From Capillimicrobium sp035565675 (GTDB lineage: Bacteria > Actinomycetota > Thermoleophilia > Solirubrobacterales > Solirubrobacteraceae), in the NCBI GenBank assembly GCA_035565675.1, contig DATMSA010000105.1, positions 28,506 to 92,505 on the forward strand: a DNA stretch of 64,000 nucleotides, written 5' to 3'. Shown here one piece after another: positions 1 through 8,451 of the stretch (within the stretch, counting starts at the first letter, position 1; the number at the start of each line of letters is the position of its first letter). Position numbers and translations under genes: made by a program. The notes under the pieces were generated by a model, which saw only the letters and a list, made by a program, of their open reading frames with translations, was not told the origin of the DNA and made no database searches.

Positions 1-1
1 G

Positions 2-439
2 TGGGGCATCGTGTTCGTCGTGACCGTCGGGCTGGGCCCGGAGGCGGGCGTGCTGGCGATCGCGGCCGACACCGCCGGGTTCTGCGGGCGCTTCTTCGCC
101 GACCGCATCGAGGACGTCGAGCCGGACCTCATCGAGGGCCTGACCGCCACGGGCGCCACGCGCGGCGGCGTCCTGGCCGGCGGTGTGCTGCCGTCGGTGC
201 TGCCCTCGTTCGTGGGCACGTCGATGTTCGCGCTGGAGTCGGCCACGCGCTCGTCGGTCGTGCTCGGCGTCGTGGGCGCGGGCGGCATCGGGATCGAGCT
301 GACGACGTCGATGCAGCTCCTGCGCTACGACGAGGCGCTGACGATCATCCTCGCGATCTTCGTCGTCGTGCTCGGCGTCGAGCGGCTGGCGGCCTGGATC
401 CGCGGACGCGTCGGGGTCGGCGGGGAGGTGGCGTTCTGA
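2..439 (+). CDS. phnE: Phosphonate ABC transporter permease PhnE, 3' fragment
   Basis: C-terminal part of an inner-membrane permease that takes up phosphonates together with PhnC and PhnD. The frame is open from the window edge, so the true start lies outside. The visible part carries the binding-protein-dependent permease coupling region (T-A-G-F followed by E-A-L-x-A-T-G-A-like residues) and a family-typical VGAGGIG stretch, then a last hydrophobic helix before the end. It ends in an ATGA overlap with the GntR gene, which places it at the head of the same operon. The remaining transporter genes are presumably just upstream. Confidence 0.88.
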   Translation, partial: WGIVFVVTVGLGPEAGVLAIAADTAGFCGRFFADRIEDVEPDLIEGLTATGATRGGVLAGGVLPSVLPSFVGTSMFALESATRSSVVLGVVGAGGIGIELTTSMQLLRYDEALTIILAIFVVVLGVERLAAWIRGRVGVGGEVAF

Positions 440-1170
440 TGACGAGGCTCGACCGCCGCAGCCGCGTGCCGCTGTACCGCCAGCTCGCGGCGCTGCTGGA
501 AGGCCGCGTGCGCGCCGGCGACCTGGCGCCGGGCGATCGGCTGCCGGGCGAGAGCGAGCTGGCCGACGCGTTCGGCGTGCACCGCCTGACCGTCCGTCAG
601 GCCCTGTCCGATCTCGCCGCGCGCGGGCTGATCACGACCGTCCACGGGCGCGGCTCGTTCGTCGCCCACCCGCCGATCCGCCACGCGATCTCCGGCGGGC
701 GCGAGGCGAGCTTGACGCGCGCGATGCGCGAGAGCGGGCGCCACGTGCGCCAGCAGCTCCTGCGCTCGCAGCGCGACGACGACCCCGTGGTGCGGCGCGA
801 GCTGCGCACGCGCGCGGCGCTGCGGCGGCTGGAGCTGCTGCGCTTCGTCGACGACATCCCCTGGACGCTGTCGCGCACGTGGCTGCCCGAGCGGCGCTTC
901 CGCGCCGTGGAGCGCCACTGGCACGGCGACTCGTCGCTGTACGAGGCGCTCGAGCGCCACGCCGGCGTGCGGATGCGCCGCGCGTCGCGGACGATCTGGT
1001 CGGAGCCGGCCGGCCCGCGCGACGGCGAGCTGCTGCTCGTGCCCGTCGGCTCCCCGCTGCTGCTCATGCGCGGCCTCAACGTGACCGAGGACGGCGAGCC
1101 GATCGCCGTCGTCGAGCACCGTGGCCGCGGCGACCGCGTCCAGTTCGAGGTGCGCTTCGATGACGCCTGA
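439..1170 (+). CDS. phnF: GntR/UTRA-family regulator, PhnF-like
   Basis: A 243-residue repressor-type protein. The first 75 residues form a GntR winged helix (Y-R-Q-L, P-G-E-S-E-L, R-x-T-V-R-Q-A-L, G-R-G-S-F). The rest is a UTRA ligand-binding domain ending in V-E-H-R-G-R-G-D-R-V-Q-F-E-V-R, as in PhnF. It lies between the permease and the lyase genes, overlapping phnE by one base and phnG by 11, so it is co-transcribed with the genes it most likely controls. PhnF proteins respond to phosphate or phosphonate status; which ligand this one senses cannot be read from sequence. Confidence 0.9.
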   Translation: MTRLDRRSRVPLYRQLAALLEGRVRAGDLAPGDRLPGESELADAFGVHRLTVRQALSDLAARGLITTVHGRGSFVAHPPIRHAISGGREASLTRAMRESGRHVRQQLLRSQRDDDPVVRRELRTRAALRRLELLRFVDDIPWTLSRTWLPERRFRAVERHWHGDSSLYEALERHAGVRMRRASRTIWSEPAGPRDGELLLVPVGSPLLLMRGLNVTEDGEPIAVVEHRGRGDRVQFEVRFDDA

Positions 1171-1579
1171 GCGCCGCTACGAGGGGCTGGCGATCGCGCC
1201 CGAGCGCGAGCGCGAGGCGCTGGCCGACCGCATCCTCGCCGGCGCGCCCGTCGAGGTCGTCGCCGGGCCCGAGGTCGCGACCGCCGCGGTGCGCCTGCCG
1301 GTGCCGGGGACCGACGCGACGATGGTGGCCGGGCGCGTGGTGGTGACGACCTGCACGGTGCGCGTCGCCGGCGTGCGCGGCGACGGCGCGGTCGCGGGGC
1401 GCCGGCCGCGCGGCGCGCTGGCCGCCGCCGTGTGCGACGCCGAGGCCGAGCGCGGCGGGCCGCTCGCGGACGCGGTCGAGGCGCTCGTGCTGGCCGCCGA
1501 GGCGGCGCGGGCCGACGCGCTGGCCGCCGAGGCCGAGGCGGTGGCGCTGACCCGGTTGGACGGAGAGGAGGCCGCATGA
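1160..1579 (+). CDS. phnG: C-P lyase subunit PhnG
   Basis: A 139-residue PhnG protein. With PhnI, PhnH and PhnJ it forms the C-P lyase core complex, which moves a phosphonate onto the ribose of a nucleoside triphosphate. The ATG at 1160 begins inside the end of the regulator gene and gives the usual N-terminus (M-T-P-E-R-R-Y). The V-R-L-P-V-P-G and G-R-V-V-V-T-T-C-T-V-R-V segments match the family. The C-terminal third is unusually rich in alanine and acidic residues. It overlaps phnH by four bases. Confidence 0.9.
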   Translation: MTPERRYEGLAIAPEREREALADRILAGAPVEVVAGPEVATAAVRLPVPGTDATMVAGRVVVTTCTVRVAGVRGDGAVAGRRPRGALAAAVCDAEAERGGPLADAVEALVLAAEAARADALAAEAEAVALTRLDGEEAA

Positions 1580-2145
1580 TCACCCGCGCCTGGGACCCCG
1601 TGCACGACGCCCGCGCCGCGTTCCGCGCCGGCCTGGAGGCGATGTGCCGCCCCGGCCGGCCGGTCGCCGGGCTGCCGCGCGCCGGTCTCGCCGCCGACCC
1701 GCTGCTCGACCATGCCGCGGCGCTGCTGCTCGCGCTGCTGGACCCGGGGGTCGGCCTCGCGGTGAGCGGCGACGCCGCCACCCGCTACGTCGGCGACGCG
1801 CTGCTGCGCGAGACCGGCGCCGATCCCGCTCCGGTCGGCGACGCCGACTTCGTGCTCGCCGGCGCGGGCGCGCAGGGCGTGGCGGGGCGCGCCCGCCACG
1901 GCAGCGCGCTGCGCCCGCACGAGGGCGCGACGATCGTCTACGCCGCCGACCACCCGCCCGTGCGCCGGCGGCTGCGCGGGCCGGGCTTCGAGGCGCCGGA
2001 GGAGGTCGCGCTGCCGCTGCTGCCGGGAGAGCTCGAGCTGCTCGCGGCCGCCGCCGCCAACCCGCCCGCGGGGGTCGACGCGTTCGTCGTCGCCGCCGAC
2101 GGGCTGATCGCGCTGCCCCGCTCGGTGCTGGAGGCGGCGGCGTAG
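1576..2145 (+). CDS. phnH: C-P lyase subunit PhnH
   Basis: A 189-residue PhnH, a structural subunit of the C-P lyase core complex with a PLP-transferase-like fold but no known catalytic role of its own. It begins with the family pattern D-P-V-H-D-A-R-x-A-F-R and M-C-R-P-G-R-P, and keeps the L-L-L-A-L-L-D-P segment near residue 55. The ATG overlaps the phnG stop (ATGA). phnI follows with no gap, so translation is probably coupled through the whole set. Confidence 0.92.
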   Translation: MITRAWDPVHDARAAFRAGLEAMCRPGRPVAGLPRAGLAADPLLDHAAALLLALLDPGVGLAVSGDAATRYVGDALLRETGADPAPVGDADFVLAGAGAQGVAGRARHGSALRPHEGATIVYAADHPPVRRRLRGPGFEAPEEVALPLLPGELELLAAAAANPPAGVDAFVVAADGLIALPRSVLEAAA

Positions 2146-3147
2146 ATGTACGCGACCCTGCACGCCTCCGAGCGCGCCGTCGCGGCCGCCCGGCGCCTGG
2201 CCGCGCCCGAGCCCGGGCCGCCGCCGGACGGGCTGCGCCTGCTCGTCGACCAGGTCTGCGCCGAGGCCGGCACGTACGACGAGGACGCCGCGCGCCGCGC
2301 GCTCGCCCAGGCCGACGGCGACGTCGCCGGCGCGGTGACGCTGCTGCGGGTGTGGGCGGCGACGCTGCCCGCGCTGGCGTCCGCGATCGTCGCGCCCGAG
2401 GACGAGCGGCTCACCCGGCGCGTGTCGGCCGCGTTCGCCGACGTCCCGGCCGGGCAGTGGCTGGGGGCCGCGCCGCAGATGCGCTCGCGCCTCCTGCGCT
2501 GGGAGCCCGACGAGGGCGGCGAGGGGGAGCCGGACGTGGTCGACGCCGACGAGGCGCCGCCCACGCGCGCGGCGGCGCCGCGGGTCGGCGACCTGCTCGC
2601 GCACCTGCCGATCGCGGCGCCGCCGCCCGAGGGCGACGGTCCCGACCCGGCGCTGCAGCCGCTGACGCTGCCCGCCACCCGCGGCGCGCGCCTGGCCGCC
2701 CTGGCCCGCGGCGAGACCGGCGCGCTCGTCGCGCTCGCCGCGCTCGGCCACGCCCGCCAGCGCGAGGAGGTCCTGCTCGAGGCCACGCAGGCGATCGTCG
2801 GCGTGCGGATCCCGCACCCGCGGACGGGGGCGCCGGTCCGCGTGGCCGGGGCGCCCGTCAGCCGCGCCGAGGTCATCACCGACGCCGAGGTCGACGGCCG
2901 GCCCGGGTTCGCGATCGGCTTCGGGGCCACGCTCGGCCGCGTCGAGCGGCGCGCGATCGCGATCGCGATCGTCGACGGCGGCCTGCAGGCCGGGGGCGAG
3001 GGGGCGCTGCGCGAGTCCGAGATCCTGGCGGCCGCCGACGGGCTGGCGACCAGCGGGTTCGTCGAGCACCTGTGCCTGCCGCACTACGCGAGCTTCGCCT
3101 CGTACCTGTCGCGGGTCGCCGCCGACGCCGAGGAGGACGACGAGTGA
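2146..3147 (+). CDS. phnI: C-P lyase subunit PhnI (nucleosidase)
   Basis: A 333-residue PhnI. In characterised systems PhnI, helped by PhnG, PhnH and PhnL, displaces the base of ATP or GTP with a phosphonate to give 5-triphosphoribosyl phosphonate. The family hallmarks are present: M-Y-A-T-L at the start, G-H-A-R-Q-R-E near residue 205, and an ending with F-V-E-H-L-C-L-P-H-Y-A-S-F-A-S-Y-L. The stretch around residues 125-160 is a low-complexity Asp/Glu/Ala/Pro insert. It starts directly after the phnH stop. Confidence 0.94.
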   Translation: MYATLHASERAVAAARRLAAPEPGPPPDGLRLLVDQVCAEAGTYDEDAARRALAQADGDVAGAVTLLRVWAATLPALASAIVAPEDERLTRRVSAAFADVPAGQWLGAAPQMRSRLLRWEPDEGGEGEPDVVDADEAPPTRAAAPRVGDLLAHLPIAAPPPEGDGPDPALQPLTLPATRGARLAALARGETGALVALAALGHARQREEVLLEATQAIVGVRIPHPRTGAPVRVAGAPVSRAEVITDAEVDGRPGFAIGFGATLGRVERRAIAIAIVDGGLQAGGEGALRESEILAAADGLATSGFVEHLCLPHYASFASYLSRVAADAEEDDE

Positions 3148-3998
3148 GCCCGACCGTGGCCGAGCTGGCCCGCGCCCACGCGCGCGCGATGCCGTACGCC
3201 TATCTCGACGAGGGCTCCAAGCGCGAGGTCCGCCGCGCGACGCTGAAGGCGCTGGCGCTGCCCGGTCGCCAGGTGCCGTTCGCCTCGCGCGAGATGCCGG
3301 TCGCGCGCGGATGGGGGAGCGGCGGCCTGCAGCTCACGCTGTCGCTCGTCGGGCCCGGCGACGTCGTCAAGGTCATCGACCAGGGCGACGACGCCTCGCT
3401 GAACGCGTCGGCGATGCGCGACCTGATCGCGCGCACCGCCGGCGTGGAGACGACGACCAGCACGCGCGCGGCGACGATCGTGCAGAGCCGCCACCGCCTG
3501 CCCGAGCTGCCGCTGCGCGCCGACCAGCTCCTCGTGCTGCAGATGCCGCATCCCGAGCCGCTGCGCCGCGTCGTGCGCGACCCCGCGCGAGCCGCGCGCC
3601 TGCACGCCGACGGCGACGTGACGCCGGCATGGGTGGAGCTGTTCGACGACGAGGTCCGCCACGGCGGGCCGGTCGGCGGCGCCGACCATCCGATCCTCGT
3701 CGCCGGGCGCACGCTGGCCAGCCCCAGCCCGGTGCCCCGCTACGACGTGCTGCGCCTCGACCGCCGGCCGCACCCGATCCTGCTCGGCGCCGGCCGCCTC
3801 GCGCGCATCACCGCGCTGCCGCCGTGGACGCCGGTCGCGCCGCTGGCCTTCGATGACCGGCCGCTGGCGCCCGAGCCGATGGGCGGGCCGTGCGACCGCT
3901 GCGCGAGCACGACCTCCTACCGCGTCGAGGTACGCCCGGGCGGCGGCGTGTGGCGCTGCTCCGACGTCGACGCCTGCCGGGAGCGCGCGCAGGCATGA
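3144..3998 (+). CDS. phnJ: C-P lyase catalytic subunit PhnJ (radical SAM)
   Basis: A 284-residue PhnJ, the radical S-adenosylmethionine enzyme that breaks the carbon-phosphorus bond. Four C-terminal cysteines, C250, C253, C272 and C278, reproduce the spacing C-x2-C-x18-C-x5-C. By comparison with E. coli PhnJ the first three bind the 4Fe-4S cluster and the last is the thiyl-radical cysteine. Other family blocks are Y-L-D-E-G-S-K-R-E, D-D-A-S-L-N-A and M-P-H-P-E-P. The start is the GTG of a GTGA overlap with phnI, with AGGAGG about 8 bases upstream. All catalytic cysteines are intact. Confidence 0.95.
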   Translation: MSPTVAELARAHARAMPYAYLDEGSKREVRRATLKALALPGRQVPFASREMPVARGWGSGGLQLTLSLVGPGDVVKVIDQGDDASLNASAMRDLIARTAGVETTTSTRAATIVQSRHRLPELPLRADQLLVLQMPHPEPLRRVVRDPARAARLHADGDVTPAWVELFDDEVRHGGPVGGADHPILVAGRTLASPSPVPRYDVLRLDRRPHPILLGAGRLARITALPPWTPVAPLAFDDRPLAPEPMGGPCDRCASTTSYRVEVRPGGGVWRCSDVDACRERAQA

Positions 3999-4864
3999 CC
4001 GAGCTGTCGGCCCCCGCGCCCGCCCGCCTGCAGGCGCCGCCGCCGGTGCTCGCGGTGCGCGGCCTGGCCAGGCGCTTCGGCCCCGGCTGCCCGCGCTGCC
4101 TCGACGAGACCGGCGACGCGGCCGGCACGAACCGGTGCCCGGCGTGCGGGACGATCGTCGCGCTGCGCGGCGTCGACCTCGACCTCGGCGCCGGCGAGGT
4201 GCTCGGCGTCGTCGGCGAGTCGGGGTCGGGCAAGACGACGCTGCTGCGATGCCTGTCGCTGGACCTGCGGCCCGACGCGGGCAGCGCGACGCTGGCCGGC
4301 AGCGGCGAGCTGCTGGGGCGCCGGGGCCGGGCCCGGCGCGAGACGCGCGCCCGCGACCTGGCGATCGTCCACCAGGACCCCTTCGCGGCCGGGATGCAGC
4401 CGCGGCTGGCGGCGCAGACCAACGTCGCCGAGCGGCTGCTGGCCGACGGCGCGCGCACGTTCGAGCCGCTCAGCCGCCAGGCGGCGGCGATGCTCGCCCG
4501 AATGGAGGTCGCGCCCGGCCGCCACGCTGACCCGCTCGGCACGTTCTCGGGCGGCATGCGCCAGCGCGTGCAGCTCGCCCGCGCGCTCGTCCTGCGGCCG
4601 CGGCTGCTGCTGCTCGACGAGCCCACGACCGGTCTGGACCCGTCGGTACAGGCGACGGTCCTGAGCCTGATCGACCGCGCGATCGACCGGGACCGCGCCG
4701 GCACGCTGCTCGTCACGCACGACCTCGGCGTCGTCGCGCTGCTGGCCGACCGCGTCGTCGTCATGCACCACGGGGAGATCGTCGAGGAGGGCGTCACGGA
4801 CGCCGTGCTCGAGGACCCCGCGCACCCGTACACGAGATCGCTGGTCGCCAGCCGCCTGCCATGA
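3995..4864 (+). CDS. phnK: C-P lyase ABC protein PhnK with zinc-ribbon-like insert
   Basis: A 289-residue ABC ATPase that binds the C-P lyase core complex. Walker A (G74-T82), Q-loop Q127, the FSGG signature at 184-187, Walker B around 203-210 and the H-loop H242 are all intact. The odd feature is an N-terminal insert between the first strand and the rest of the domain. It holds C32-x2-C35-x12-C48-x2-C51, a classic zinc-ribbon spacing absent from E. coli PhnK. The ATG at 3995 overlaps the phnJ stop. The family call is secure; a metal-binding role for the insert is inferred. Confidence 0.93.
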   Translation: MTELSAPAPARLQAPPPVLAVRGLARRFGPGCPRCLDETGDAAGTNRCPACGTIVALRGVDLDLGAGEVLGVVGESGSGKTTLLRCLSLDLRPDAGSATLAGSGELLGRRGRARRETRARDLAIVHQDPFAAGMQPRLAAQTNVAERLLADGARTFEPLSRQAAAMLARMEVAPGRHADPLGTFSGGMRQRVQLARALVLRPRLLLLDEPTTGLDPSVQATVLSLIDRAIDRDRAGTLLVTHDLGVVALLADRVVVMHHGEIVEEGVTDAVLEDPAHPYTRSLVASRLP

Positions 4865-5535
4865 CCGCGACCCTGCACGCCGACGGGATCGCCAAGCGCT
4901 TCGCCGCCGCCGAGCCGGTGCTGCGCGACGTCGCGCTGACCGTGACCCCCGGGACGCTGACGGTCGTGCGCGCAGGCGCCGGAGCGGGGAAGACCACGCT
5001 CGTGCGCTGCCTGGCGGGGACGTACCGGTCCGACGGCGGCACGGTGCGCCTCGTCGCCGACGACGGCGAGGTGGCCGTCGACGCGGCCGACGCGCGCACG
5101 GTCGCCTGGCTGCGCCGCGGCCACCTCGGCTGCGAGGACGGCCGGCTGATCGCCGCGCCGCGCGAGCCGGCCCGCGACGCGGCCGCGCGGGCGCTGGAGC
5201 GAACGGGCGTCGCGGCGGAGGACGCGGCGGCGCGGGCGGGCGCGCTGCTCGACGCGCTCGGGCTGGCCGAGCTGGCCTCGACGCCCGTGGGCCTGCTGCC
5301 CGCGCACGCGCGGCGCGCGGTCGCGGTCGGGCGGCGGCTCCTGGCCCCGCCCGCCGTGCTGCTGCTGGACGAGCCCACCGCCGGGCTCGCCGCCCCGGCC
5401 GCCGCGCACGTCGTCGAGCTGCTCGACGCCGCGCGCCGGCGCGGGACCGCGCTGCTGGCGACGGGCGCGCCCGGGGGCGCGCTCGACGACACCGCCGACC
5501 ACACCCTCGACCTGACCGACGGAGCGATCGCATGA
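4861..5535 (+). CDS. phnL: PhnL-like ABC protein with degenerate ATPase motifs
   Basis: A 224-residue ABC-type protein at the usual phnL position between phnK and phnM. Walker A (G39-T46) and Walker B (residues 165-172, L-L-L-D-E-P) are good. The region that should carry the SGG signature reads L-L-P-A-H-A-R-R instead. The switch histidine is replaced (L-A-T-G-A), and no Q-loop glutamine is evident. It may bind nucleotide but not hydrolyse it normally, acting beside the intact PhnK. It has four-base overlaps with both neighbours. Confidence 0.85.
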   Translation: MTATLHADGIAKRFAAAEPVLRDVALTVTPGTLTVVRAGAGAGKTTLVRCLAGTYRSDGGTVRLVADDGEVAVDAADARTVAWLRRGHLGCEDGRLIAAPREPARDAAARALERTGVAAEDAAARAGALLDALGLAELASTPVGLLPAHARRAVAVGRRLLAPPAVLLLDEPTAGLAAPAAAHVVELLDAARRRGTALLATGAPGGALDDTADHTLDLTDGAIA

Positions 5536-6701
5536 ACCCGACCGACCTGCTGGAGGGCGTCACCCTCGTCGCCGGCGACGGCGCCCCGGCCCGCCACCCC
5601 GTGACCGTCCGCGTCGACGAGCACGGCGTCGTCGAGAGCATCGACGACGGCGGGCGGCCGTCCGGGCTCGTCCTGATGCCGCCCGCGGTCGACCTGCACC
5701 TCGACGTGATGGCCGAGCGCCGCCGCCCGCGTGCGAGCGTCGTGCTCGACCTCGACCAGACCGTCGCCACGCTCGACGCCGAGCTCGCCGCCAGCGGCAT
5801 CGGGACCGTGTGCATCGGCGCGCGCTTCGAGGACGAGCCGGCCACCGGCGTCGAGATCGCCGACGCGCTGGCGCTGTGCGACACGGTCGAGCGGCTCGCG
5901 CCCTCGCTGGTGTGCGACTGGCGCGTGCACGCGCGCGTCGAGGCGACCGAGGACGCCGGCCCGCAGGCGCTGCGCGAGGCGCTCGAGCGGACGACGCGCA
6001 TCGCGCTCGTGTCGGTCATGGACCACTCCGCCGAGCGCACCCGCCACGGCTCCTACGAGGCGCACCGCGCCTTCTACGCCGAGGATTGGGGGATGTCGCC
6101 CGACGAGGTCGAGCAGGTCCTGGCCCGCAAGCGCGCGGGCGCGGCCGAGGCGCCCCGCCGGCGCGACGAGATCGCCGCGATCGCCCACGACCACGCGATC
6201 GCGCTCGCCACGCACGACGACCGCCACGCCGACGACGTCCGCGACGCCGCGCGCCTGGGCGCGCAGATCGCCGAGTTCCCGCTGTCGCTGGAGGCCGCCG
6301 AGGCCGCCCGGCGGCGCGGGCTGCTGATCGTGCTCGGCGCGCCCAACGCGGTGCGCGGCCGCTCGACCGCGCCCGGCAACCTGCTCGTCGCCGACGCGGT
6401 CGCGGCGGGCGTGCTGGACGTGCTGTGCTCGGACTACCTGCCCAGCGCGCTGCTGCGCGCGCCGTTCGTGCTCGCCGACCGCGACGGGCTGCCGCTGGCC
6501 GACGCGGTGGCGCTGACGACGACGGCGCCGGCGCGGGCGATCGGGTTCGCGCCGCCGGCGATCGCCATGGGCCGGCCGCTCGACGCGGTCGCGGTCGCGC
6601 TGGGCGAGGGCGGCTGGGCGCACGCGGTCGCGCTGTGGCGCGCCGGGCGGCTCGTGCATCTGCGCCGCGCGGCGGCGCCGCAGGGCGCGCTGGCCGCCTG
6701 A
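5532..6701 (+). CDS. phnM: Ribose 1-methylphosphonate 5-triphosphate diphosphatase PhnM
   Basis: A 389-residue amidohydrolase-superfamily enzyme that removes pyrophosphate from the 5-triphosphoribosyl phosphonate intermediate. The metal-site motif is D-L-H-L-D-V-M, the family form of D-x-H-x-D. M-D-H-S and T-H-D-D-R-H follow, and the late block is L-C-S-D-Y-L-P-S-A-L-L. It is the last gene of the phn operon and faces gdhA tail to tail with 7 bases between. No phnN or phnP follows, so the final cyclic-phosphate step must be encoded elsewhere or done differently. Confidence 0.93.
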   Translation: MNPTDLLEGVTLVAGDGAPARHPVTVRVDEHGVVESIDDGGRPSGLVLMPPAVDLHLDVMAERRRPRASVVLDLDQTVATLDAELAASGIGTVCIGARFEDEPATGVEIADALALCDTVERLAPSLVCDWRVHARVEATEDAGPQALREALERTTRIALVSVMDHSAERTRHGSYEAHRAFYAEDWGMSPDEVEQVLARKRAGAAEAPRRRDEIAAIAHDHAIALATHDDRHADDVRDAARLGAQIAEFPLSLEAAEAARRRGLLIVLGAPNAVRGRSTAPGNLLVADAVAAGVLDVLCSDYLPSALLRAPFVLADRDGLPLADAVALTTTAPARAIGFAPPAIAMGRPLDAVAVALGEGGWAHAVALWRAGRLVHLRRAAAPQGALAA

Positions 6702-6708
6702 CCGCGCG

Positions 6709-7965
6709 TCACGGGAAGACGGCGCGCAGCCGGGCCGCCTCCGCGACGCGCCGCACGGCGACCGACAGGGCCGCGGTGCGCAGGTCGCGCTCGAGCTCGT
6801 CGGCGGCGGCCAGCACGCGGTCGAGCGCCTCGGTGAGCTGGGTGCGCAGCCGCTCGCGGATCTCGGCCGCCGTCCACGTGTACTTCTGGTGGGCCTGGAC
6901 CCACTCGAAGTAGCTGACGGTCACGCCGCCGCCGCTGGTGAGGATGTCGGGCACCACGACGACGCCGCGGTCGCGCAGGATCGCGTCGGCGGCGGGCGAG
7001 GTCGGGCCGTTGGCCGCCTCGGCGACGAGCGCGCATCGCAGTCGCGACGCGTTGCGCTCGGTGATCTGGTTGGCCAGCGCGGCCGGCACGAGCACGTCGC
7101 AGTCGACCTCGAGCACCGCCTCGCGGTCGATCGCCTCGGCCTCGGGGAAGCCGGCGACCGTGCCGTGCTCGCGGGCCCAGCGCGCGACGGCGGCGACGTC
7201 GAGCCCGCGCGGGTGGGCGATCGCGCCGCCGGCGTCGGCGAGCGCGACGATCGCCGCGCCGCGCGCCTGCAGTTCGGCCGCCACGACCCCGCCGACGTTG
7301 CCGAAGCCCTGGATCGCGACGCGCCGGCCGGCGAGCGGGCGGTCCAGCCGCGCGAGCATGCCCTCGAGCACGAACACGACGCCCAGCCCGGTCGCCTGCC
7401 GCCGCCCGGGCGTGCCGCCCAGCGCGATCGGCTTGCCGGTGACCACCGCGGGCACCGCCTGGCCGACCGCCTGCGAGTACGTGTCGTAGAACCACGCCAT
7501 CTCGCGCTCGCCGGTGCCCATGTCCGGCGCGGGCACGTCGGCGTCGGGGCCGACGATCGGCTGCAGCTCGGCGGCGTAGCGGCGCGTGATGCGCTCCATC
7601 TCGTCGGCCGACAGCGTGCGCGGGTCGCAGCGCACGCCGCCCTTCGCGCCGCCGTAGGGGAGGCCGAGCAGCGCGCACTTCCAGGTCATCCACATCGCCA
7701 GCGCCGCGCACTCGTCGAGGGTCAGGTCGGGCGCGAACCGCAGCCCGCCCTTCGTCGGGCCCATCGTCAGCGTGTGCTGCACCCGGTAGCCGGTGACGTT
7801 CACGAGCTCGCCGGCGTCCATGCGCACGGGCAGGTTCACGATCAGCGACCGGCGCGGCTCGACGAGCCGGGTGTGCTCGTCGGGGTCGAGGTCGATCAGC
7901 TCGGCGACGCCGCGAAGCTGCTCGCAGGCCATCCGGTACAGGTCCGAACGCCACTCTCCGACCAT
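6709..7965 (-). CDS. gdhA: Glutamate dehydrogenase (Glu/Leu/Phe/Val family)
   Basis: A 418-residue hexameric-type glutamate dehydrogenase interconverting glutamate and 2-oxoglutarate plus ammonia. The visible motifs are P-T-K-G-G-L-R-F, the catalytic-lysine loop L-P-Y-G-G-A-K-G-G-V-R, the Rossmann motif G-F-G-N-V-G and P-A-A-L-A-N-Q-I-T. Length and order match the bacterial catabolic type, but cofactor choice is not certain from sequence. The ATG at 7965 has a TACGGT box only 6 bases upstream and no clear ribosome site, so the message is probably leaderless. It stands alone. Confidence 0.93.
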   Translation of the reverse strand: MVGEWRSDLYRMACEQLRGVAELIDLDPDEHTRLVEPRRSLIVNLPVRMDAGELVNVTGYRVQHTLTMGPTKGGLRFAPDLTLDECAALAMWMTWKCALLGLPYGGAKGGVRCDPRTLSADEMERITRRYAAELQPIVGPDADVPAPDMGTGEREMAWFYDTYSQAVGQAVPAVVTGKPIALGGTPGRRQATGLGVVFVLEGMLARLDRPLAGRRVAIQGFGNVGGVVAAELQARGAAIVALADAGGAIAHPRGLDVAAVARWAREHGTVAGFPEAEAIDREAVLEVDCDVLVPAALANQITERNASRLRCALVAEAANGPTSPAADAILRDRGVVVVPDILTSGGGVTVSYFEWVQAHQKYTWTAAEIRERLRTQLTEALDRVLAAADELERDLRTAALSVAVRRVAEAARLRAVFP

Positions 7966-7971
7966 GGGCCG

Positions 7972-7977
7972 ACCGTA
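7972..7977 (-). promoter_or_regulatory. -10 box for gdhA
   Basis: On the minus strand TACGGT ends 6 bases before the gdhA ATG. A transcript from it would begin at or next to the start codon, as at several other genes in this window. No convincing -35 is visible. Confidence 0.45.
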
Positions 7978-8133
7978 GTCCTGCGGTCCGGTCCCGCGCC
8001 ATGGACGACGGTTGGCAGTCCGCTCGACAATCGTTCAGGGGCGCCACGAATGGGGCAGACGGATTCCGGCGCCTAGACTGAACCTGTCGGGACGTCGTCG
8101 TTCCTCCCACCCCCCGACGCGGAAAGGCCGCTC

Positions 8134-8451
8134 ATGCCGAGCGCACCGTTGGACCCACGCGGCCGGCCGTCCGGCGCCGCTTCGCCCGTGAGCGAACGGC
8201 ACCTGCGGGTGCTGCGCAAGGCCGCCAAGGCCGCGCGGGCGCGCCTGCGCCCCGGCGACGCCGACCTGGCGGAGCGCGCCGCGCGCACCGAGCGACAGCT
8301 GCGGGCCGCCGAATCCCGCGCGGGCGAGGCCCGGGCGGACATCCAGCGCCGGCACGACGCGGACGCACGCTGCCGTCCGGTGCCCGCCGAGCCGCCCGAG
8401 CCGGAGCTCCGGCGCGGAGCCGACGGTGTCCTGCGCGGTCGTCGCGACTGA
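8134..8451 (+). CDS. Small hypothetical helical protein
   Basis: A 105-residue ORF of unknown function. Its central part, about residues 20-75, is rich in Arg, Ala and Glu with heptad-like spacing and looks like a charged helix or coiled coil. The tail is Pro/Glu/Arg rich. GGAAAGG lies about 8 bases before the ATG, and a TAGACT box stands at 8074-8079. It overlaps the next membrane-protein gene by 26 bases, which suggests coupling. The highly GC-rich background makes chance ORFs common, so it is only moderately supported. Confidence 0.45.
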   Translation: MPSAPLDPRGRPSGAASPVSERHLRVLRKAAKAARARLRPGDADLAERAARTERQLRAAESRAGEARADIQRRHDADARCRPVPAEPPEPELRRGADGVLRGRRD

